In this document: piece after piece, positions 60,113 to 64,000 of the stretch
How the letters are laid out: each line of letters begins with the position of its first letter
How positions within the stretch are numbered: position 1 is the first letter of the stretch
Source of the DNA: Paraburkholderia sp. D15
GTDB lineage: Bacteria > Pseudomonadota > Gammaproteobacteria > Burkholderiales > Burkholderiaceae
Direction of reading: 5' to 3'
NCBI RefSeq assembly: GCF_029910215.1
Contig: NZ_CP110396.1
Span: 558,001 to 622,000, forward strand
Length of the DNA stretch: 64,000 bases
Position numbers and translations under genes: made by a program
Notes under the pieces: generated by a model
Told to the model about the DNA's origin: nothing
Seen by the model: the letters and a program-made list of their open reading frames with translations, nothing else
Databases searched by the model: none

Positions 60113-61825
60113 CTAAGTCGCTTCCTTCACATGCCGGTCCGGTTTCTCCACGCCCGCCGCGCGCAGCGCCTCGTGCAGCGTGCCGAAAATACAACTCGTG
60201 TCGATGATCGGCGTGATGCCGTGCCGGTCCATGTCCGAGCGCAGATAGCGGTTCACGCGCGCGAAGATCACGTCGATGCCGCCGCGCTTCAAGGTCTCGC
60301 ACAACTCCCCCACCGAACGCGCCGCCGAATAATCGAGATCGGTGATCGCGCTCGCGTCGACCACGAACCAGCGCACCTTGCTCGGCGCATGGTCGATCAG
60401 GCGGCGCGAATCGTCGACGAAAAAATGGTCGTTGGCGTAGAACAGATCGGCGCCGAAGCGATACACGATCAAGCCCGGCGCGGTCTGCATGCCGGGCGCG
60501 GCCGGCACCGGCACCCAGATGCCGTCGTCGCCGGGTGCGAGGATCATCGTGTGGGGACGGTAGCTGTGGCGCACGTGGCGCAGCAGCGAGAGCGCCACCG
60601 CCACCAGAATGCCGTGCTCGACACCGATCAGCACCACGGCCAGCGCGGTGAATAGGGCGAGCGTGAATTCGCCCGGGCTCTCGCGGCGAATGGCGAACAG
60701 CGTCTGCACGTTCACGAGACCGACCGCGATCGTGAACACGATGCTGGCGAGAATGCAGTGCGGCAGATATTGCAGGAAGCGGCTGAAAAACAGCAACACC
60801 ACCACGACCACGACCGCGAACACGACCTGCGCGAACTGACTGCGGGTGCCGGCGCGATCGCCCATCGCGGTCTGCGTCGGGCTGCCGTTCACCACGAAGG
60901 CGCCGGTGAATGCCGCCGCCGCGTTGGCCGCCGCGATGCCCAGCAGGTCCGCGTTGGTGTCGACGGGTTCGTGATAGCGCTCGGCGAACACGCGGCTCGC
61001 GGCGGCGCTCTGCGCGACGATCATCACGAAACAGGAAGCCGCGACCGGCAGTAGATCGAGCATCTGCTGCCACGTCACGGACGGCATGCGCAGCGGCGGC
61101 AAGCCGCCTGCCACCGGGCCGAGCACGGAGATGCCATGCGCCGCGAAGCCGTAGATATCGCTCGCGGCGATCCCCGCGACCACCGCGATCAACGGCACCG
61201 GCGCGCGCGGCACAAAGCGTTTGCACACCAGAATGGCGGCGACGACCAGCAGCGAGATGGCGAGCGTCGGTGGGCTGATCTGAGCCGCTTCGCGGGCCAC
61301 CAGCGCCACCTGCGCGATGCTCGTCGACGCATGTCCGGGAATGCCGAGCATGTCGGCGAGCATGGCAATGCCGACCTGCACGCCCACGCCGGCGAGAAAA
61401 CCGACCAGCACCGTGCGCGACAGGAAGTCGGCGAGAAAGCCGAGCTTGAAGATGCGCGCGATGAGCAGCAGCGCCGCGGTGAGCAACGCCACCATCGCGG
61501 CCAGCGTCGCGTATTCGACGCTCGACGCCGGCGCCATGGTGGAGAGCCGGCTCGCGAAGATGGTGGCGGTCGCGGAATCGGCCGCCACCACCAGATGCCG
61601 CGACGCGCCGAAGAACGCGAAGGCGAGCAAGGGCAGAAAAACGGTGTACAGCCCCGTTACGGCCGGCATGCCGGCGATCCGCGCGTAGCCGAGCACCTGG
61701 GGAATGTCCATCGACGCCAGCTGCACGCCGGCCAGCGCATCGCGCGCCGCGCCGCCGCGCGTCAACGGACGAACGCCTTTCAGCACGCTGACACGTGCGG
61801 TAATAGCCGCCAGAAAATCCCGCAT
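60113..61825 (-). CDS. SulP family transporter with STAS domain
   Basis: 570 residues. About 11-12 helices (residues 30-420), with DALAGVQLASMDIPQVLGYARIAG holding the SulP conserved N-terminal pattern, and NADLLGIAAANAAAAFTGAFVVNGS with the NxxxG-type signature near 295. The STAS domain follows (about 445-560; LIVYRFGADLFYANDHFFVDD and VVDASAITDLDYSAARSVGEL). SulP proteins carry sulfate, bicarbonate or other anions in the inner membrane; STAS regulates. The substrate cannot be told. It is monocistronic. Confidence 0.92.
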   Translation of the reverse strand: MRDFLAAITARVSVLKGVRPLTRGGAARDALAGVQLASMDIPQVLGYARIAGMPAVTGLYTVFLPLLAFAFFGASRHLVVAADSATATIFASRLSTMAPASSVEYATLAAMVALLTAALLLIARIFKLGFLADFLSRTVLVGFLAGVGVQVGIAMLADMLGIPGHASTSIAQVALVAREAAQISPPTLAISLLVVAAILVCKRFVPRAPVPLIAVVAGIAASDIYGFAAHGISVLGPVAGGLPPLRMPSVTWQQMLDLLPVAASCFVMIVAQSAAASRVFAERYHEPVDTNADLLGIAAANAAAAFTGAFVVNGSPTQTAMGDRAGTRSQFAQVVFAVVVVVVLLFFSRFLQYLPHCILASIVFTIAVGLVNVQTLFAIRRESPGEFTLALFTALAVVLIGVEHGILVAVALSLLRHVRHSYRPHTMILAPGDDGIWVPVPAAPGMQTAPGLIVYRFGADLFYANDHFFVDDSRRLIDHAPSKVRWFVVDASAITDLDYSAARSVGELCETLKRGGIDVIFARVNRYLRSDMDRHGITPIIDTSCIFGTLHEALRAAGVEKPDRHVKEAT

Positions 61826-62109
61826 ACGCGATCCTGCCCCAAACGAAGGTTATCGCGCATCGTGCCGCGAGTCGGCCTGCGAAGGCAAGTTTTCGGCGAT
61901 CACGGCCGTTGCGGACGACGGCGTCCAGAGTTAGGCCAACGGACAATATGGGTCACTGATCGCTGCGAATGGATGTCCGATACTTCAGTCAAATAATCAA
62001 ATAATGCCTAACATATCGGACACACGCCTGCTTCGATCCCCAACCTCCCTAGCACCCTGAACGTCCGATACTTTTGACAAATGAGCCATTTTTGCCTAAT
62101 CTATCGGAC
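61826..62109. promoter_or_regulatory. hipBA upstream region with two operator units
   Basis: 284 bases between SulP and hipB. Two copies of an operator pair, left arm GTCCGATA and right arm TATCGGAC, occur with the same 39-base distance from left arm to right arm: 61975-61982 with 62014-62021, and 62063-62070 with 62102-62109. The copies are offset by 88 bases, and the interiors are also alike. This looks like a duplicated promoter/operator unit bound by HipB. Confidence 0.75.
62074..62102 (+). promoter_or_regulatory. Sigma-70 promoter of hipBA
   Basis: A perfect TTGACA (62074-62079), a 17-base spacer and TAATCT (62097-62102) lie between the operator arms. The start of transcription should fall near 62109-62110, that is on the hipB ATG itself, so the mRNA is probably leaderless. 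A repressor on the right arm would block it. Confidence 0.8.
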
Positions 62110-62499
62110 ATGCCTCGCACCCTTTTCCGCCCTTTTCCATCGGTCGACAAGCAGATGCGCTCGCTCGGCGAACGCCTGAAACTGGCCCGCTTGCGTCGCG
62201 CCGTGCCCGCCTCCCTGTTTGCCGAACGCCTGGGCATTTCACGCGACACGCTGCATCGTCTGGAGCGAGGCGACCCCGGCATCTCGCTCGGCACCTATAT
62301 GCGGGCGTTACGGGTGTTGGGACTCGACAAGGACATGGACACGGTCGCTCGGGACGATGAACTCGGCCGCAAGCTGCAGGATCTCGAGCTCACCGGCGGG
62401 CGTAAGACGCGTGCGCACGCGCGCCCACTGAACTTCATCGACACGGTGGAGGAGCGCCCGGCCCGCAAAACCGCACGGAAACCCGATGGCAAGCCATAA
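62110..62499 (+). CDS. hipB: HipB-type antitoxin / autorepressor
   Basis: 129 residues. XRE helix-turn-helix at about 20-80: MRSLGERLKLARLRRAVPASLFAERLGISRDTLHRLERGD is the key stretch (ERLKLARLRR, LFAERLGISRDTL, HRLERG). A basic C-terminal tail (KTRAHARPL, RPARKTARK) follows. It should bind HipA and repress the operon. No ribosome site precedes ATG 62110 and the promoter sits right before it. It overlaps hipA by 14 bases. The TTG at 62074 in frame is the -35 box, not a start. Confidence 0.9.
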   Translation: MPRTLFRPFPSVDKQMRSLGERLKLARLRRAVPASLFAERLGISRDTLHRLERGDPGISLGTYMRALRVLGLDKDMDTVARDDELGRKLQDLELTGGRKTRAHARPLNFIDTVEERPARKTARKPDGKP

Positions 62500-63742
62500 A
62501 CCTCGCGACATCTTCAAGGTTTTTCTCGACGACACCGTATCCGGCGGCATGCAGCAGGTCGGCACGCTGTACCGTCAGACCACGCGCACCGATTTGCCGG
62601 CGTCGTTCGCCTATGAGCCGGCGTGGCTCGAAAGCGGCAACGCGTTCATGCTCGACCCGCGCCTCGAATTGTGGACCGACGAGCAATATCCCCCCGCGCG
62701 AGCCGCCGCCTTCGGTATCTTCATGGACTCGGCGCCGGACCGCTGGGGCCGCGTGCTGATGGAGCGCCGCGAAGCCGCCGCCGCGGATCGCGAGAACCGT
62801 CCCATGCGGCAACTGCAGGAAATCGATTTCCTGCTCGGCGTTCACGATCAGACGCGGGTCGGCGCACTGCGGTTTCAGAACGCAGCAGGCGAGTTTCTCG
62901 ACAACAGTCCTAACGCCGCGCCGCCAGTCACGGATCTCGCCACGCTCGCGTATGTCAGCCTGCGCATCGAGGAAGACAACGTCGAAAACCTGCCCGAATA
63001 CGCGCAGTGGCTCGCCATGCTGATCGCGCCCGGCACGTCGCTGGGCGGCGCGCGTCCGAAGGCCAACTTCACGAGCCTCGGCAACGAACTGTGGATCGCC
63101 AAGTTCCCCGCGAAGGACGACCGCTACGACATCGGCGCGTGGGAATACGTCGTTCATCGTCTGGCCGCGAAGGCCGGCATCTGGGTGCCCGCGTCCGAAC
63201 TCAAATACGTGGGCACGCGTTACGGCACCTTCTGCGTCGAGCGTTTCGATCGCGGCGATAACCGCCGCCGCATGTACGCGTCGGCCATGACCCTGCTCGA
63301 GCGGCAGGACGGCGATCCGGACGCGAGCTATCTGGACATTGCCGAATATCTCGCGAGCAACGGCGCGCAAGGGCATATCGACAGCGATCTCGCGCAGCTC
63401 TTCAAACGCGTGGTGTTCAACGTCGTGGTGGGCAATCGCGACGATCATCTGCGCAATCACGGCTTCATTCACGAGGCGTCCGGCTGGCGGCTGTCGCCCG
63501 CGTTCGACATGAATCCGAATCCCGCCAGGCGCGAGCACGCGTTGACATTCGACGGCGCAAGCGCGCTGCCGGATCTCGACGCCGTGGTGGAAACCGCCGA
63601 CTTCTATCGTCTCGACGCGAAAGAAACACAACGGATCGTCGACGAAGTGCGCGACGCGGTCACGACATGGCGGGACGAGGCCGCCGCCCTGAATCTGTCG
63701 CGACCGGAGATACAGCGGATGGAAAACGTCTTCCAGGTTTGA
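62486..63742 (+). CDS. hipA: HipA-type serine/threonine kinase toxin
   Basis: 418 residues. The N-terminal subdomain contains FGIFMDSAPDRWGRVLMERRE. The kinase part has the ATP-binding GGARPKANF near residue 185, the catalytic stretch GNRDDHLRNHGF (Asn317, Asp319) and the metal site SPAFDMNP near 340. HipA phosphorylates tRNA ligases (GltX in E. coli) and induces dormancy; the substrate here is unknown. The start overlaps hipB by 14 bases in another frame, so it is coupled. Family length is typical. It appears intact. Confidence 0.93.
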   Translation: MASHKPRDIFKVFLDDTVSGGMQQVGTLYRQTTRTDLPASFAYEPAWLESGNAFMLDPRLELWTDEQYPPARAAAFGIFMDSAPDRWGRVLMERREAAAADRENRPMRQLQEIDFLLGVHDQTRVGALRFQNAAGEFLDNSPNAAPPVTDLATLAYVSLRIEEDNVENLPEYAQWLAMLIAPGTSLGGARPKANFTSLGNELWIAKFPAKDDRYDIGAWEYVVHRLAAKAGIWVPASELKYVGTRYGTFCVERFDRGDNRRRMYASAMTLLERQDGDPDASYLDIAEYLASNGAQGHIDSDLAQLFKRVVFNVVVGNRDDHLRNHGFIHEASGWRLSPAFDMNPNPARREHALTFDGASALPDLDAVVETADFYRLDAKETQRIVDEVRDAVTTWRDEAAALNLSRPEIQRMENVFQV

Positions 63743-63831
63743 AGACGTTCAGTCAACGCGTGCCTCCGCTTTCGCCGAAGCAGCCCCGATACGTTTGCGG
63801 CGCTTGCACCGGCGGGCGCCACCGTAGCCCT

Positions 63832-63837
63832 TATAAT
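63832..63837 (+). promoter_or_regulatory. Possible -10 element before the RIO kinase
   Basis: A perfect TATAAT lies 86 bases before the kinase start. No good -35 hexamer stands at 16-18 bases. If used, transcription would begin near 63844, giving a leader of about 80 bases. Confidence 0.4.
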
Positions 63838-63842
63838 CCGGC

Positions 63843-63926
63843 ATGATCCGAATCCCGCTTACCATGCCCTCCGCTCCGGCCGTCCAAGACCGGCACGCCG
63901 TCCATCATCCCAAGGCGGCCGCATGA
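63843..63926 (+). CDS. Possible 27-codon leader ORF overlapping the kinase start
   Basis: The frame runs from ATG 63843 to TGA 63924-63926, giving 27 residues (MIRIPLTMPSAPAVQ, then a His-rich end). Its stop overlaps the kinase ATG in the ATGA pattern used for translational coupling. Composition is neutral and there is no independent support, so it may be chance. Confidence 0.25.
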   Translation: MIRIPLTMPSAPAVQDRHAVHHPKAAA

Positions 63927-64000
63927 AAACCCCGAAACGTCTGCTCCCGCTCGTCGAAGAAGGCCTGATCGACGAGGTCATCTCGCAGTTGATGAGCGGC
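63923..64000 (+). CDS. RIO-family serine protein kinase, N-terminal end (partial)
   Basis: Only the first 26 codons lie in the window. They read MKTPKRLLPLVEEGLIDEV then ISQLMSG, matching the start of bacterial RIO-type kinases, in which the next residues form the nucleotide-binding loop (GKEA). These kinases phosphorylate serine; the cellular target in proteobacteria is unclear. The start ATG has AAGGCGG upstream. A TATAAT element and a small overlapping frame precede it. The call relies on a short but characteristic stretch. Confidence 0.8.
   Translation, partial: MKTPKRLLPLVEEGLIDEVISQLMSG

Noticed and set aside
59535..61946. Minus-strand frame of 803 codons overlapping SulP and the small membrane protein
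   Set aside because: It is out of frame with SulP and Arg/Ala-rich; SulP has its family motifs in the other frame.
1..64000. tRNA, rRNA, transposase, integrase, prophage or CRISPR
   Set aside because: Reading through both strands I saw no cloverleaf-type sequence, rRNA, transposase or recombinase motif, attachment-site pair or spaced direct repeats that would support any of these.

Overview
The window is high-GC DNA with dense, mostly intact genes. Gene content and codon use point to a Burkholderiaceae chromosome, most likely Paraburkholderia or a close relative. Supporting traits are two NodT-type RND efflux operons, a Tat-exported phospholipase C, many LysR regulators, SDR and HxlR modules, and a RIO-type kinase. 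This placement is inference; no rRNA or other taxonomic marker is present. I saw no tRNA, rRNA, insertion sequence, integrase or CRISPR array.

Region by region. 1-2267: the tail of a TonB-dependent receptor followed by a ModA-like binding protein, a GNAT acetyltransferase and an exported unknown protein. 2386-6871: a coding-like remnant, a ketopantoate-reductase-family protein, a GST and a NIPSNAP protein, a divergent YafY/WYL regulator with an inverted repeat between them, and a SnoaL-like protein. 7020-13122: an ankyrin protein, a long lipoprotein gene broken by a one-base frameshift, a papain-type cysteine peptidase, a BON lipoprotein, a tautomerase and a small exported protein. 13215-15344: two SDR genes divergent from an HxlR regulator across a dyad operator. 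15386-18478: a cytochrome b561/SrpA-catalase pair, two lipoproteins and an ABM monooxygenase. 18529-24132: phospholipase C, then btuB under a cobalamin riboswitch, and cobF.

25528-33681 and 41335-49846 are two complete RND pump operons on the minus strand. The first reads OMF-MFP-RND-RR-HK and the second RND-MFP-OMF-RR-HK, so the pump genes are mirrored while each operon still ends in its own two-component system. Between them lie an EF-hand protein, an ArsB/NhaD-like transporter, a diguanylate cyclase, a b561-YceI-YceI operon, a beta-barrel protein and dinB. 50169-54836 is a sugar-acid-type catabolic module: enolase-superfamily enzyme, LysR, DapA-family lyase and MFS transporter.

54918-56828 is a compact four-gene minus-strand cassette of small proteins led by a regulator with two XRE-type helix-turn-helix domains. 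It sits next to an AT-richer stretch and is the best candidate here for an undescribed module. 57227-61825 holds a VOC protein with divergent LysR, a LysE exporter, a small membrane protein and a SulP transporter. 62110-63742 is a hipBA toxin-antitoxin locus whose promoter appears to make a leaderless hipB mRNA and whose promoter/operator unit is duplicated 88 bp upstream. The window ends 26 codons into a RIO-family kinase.
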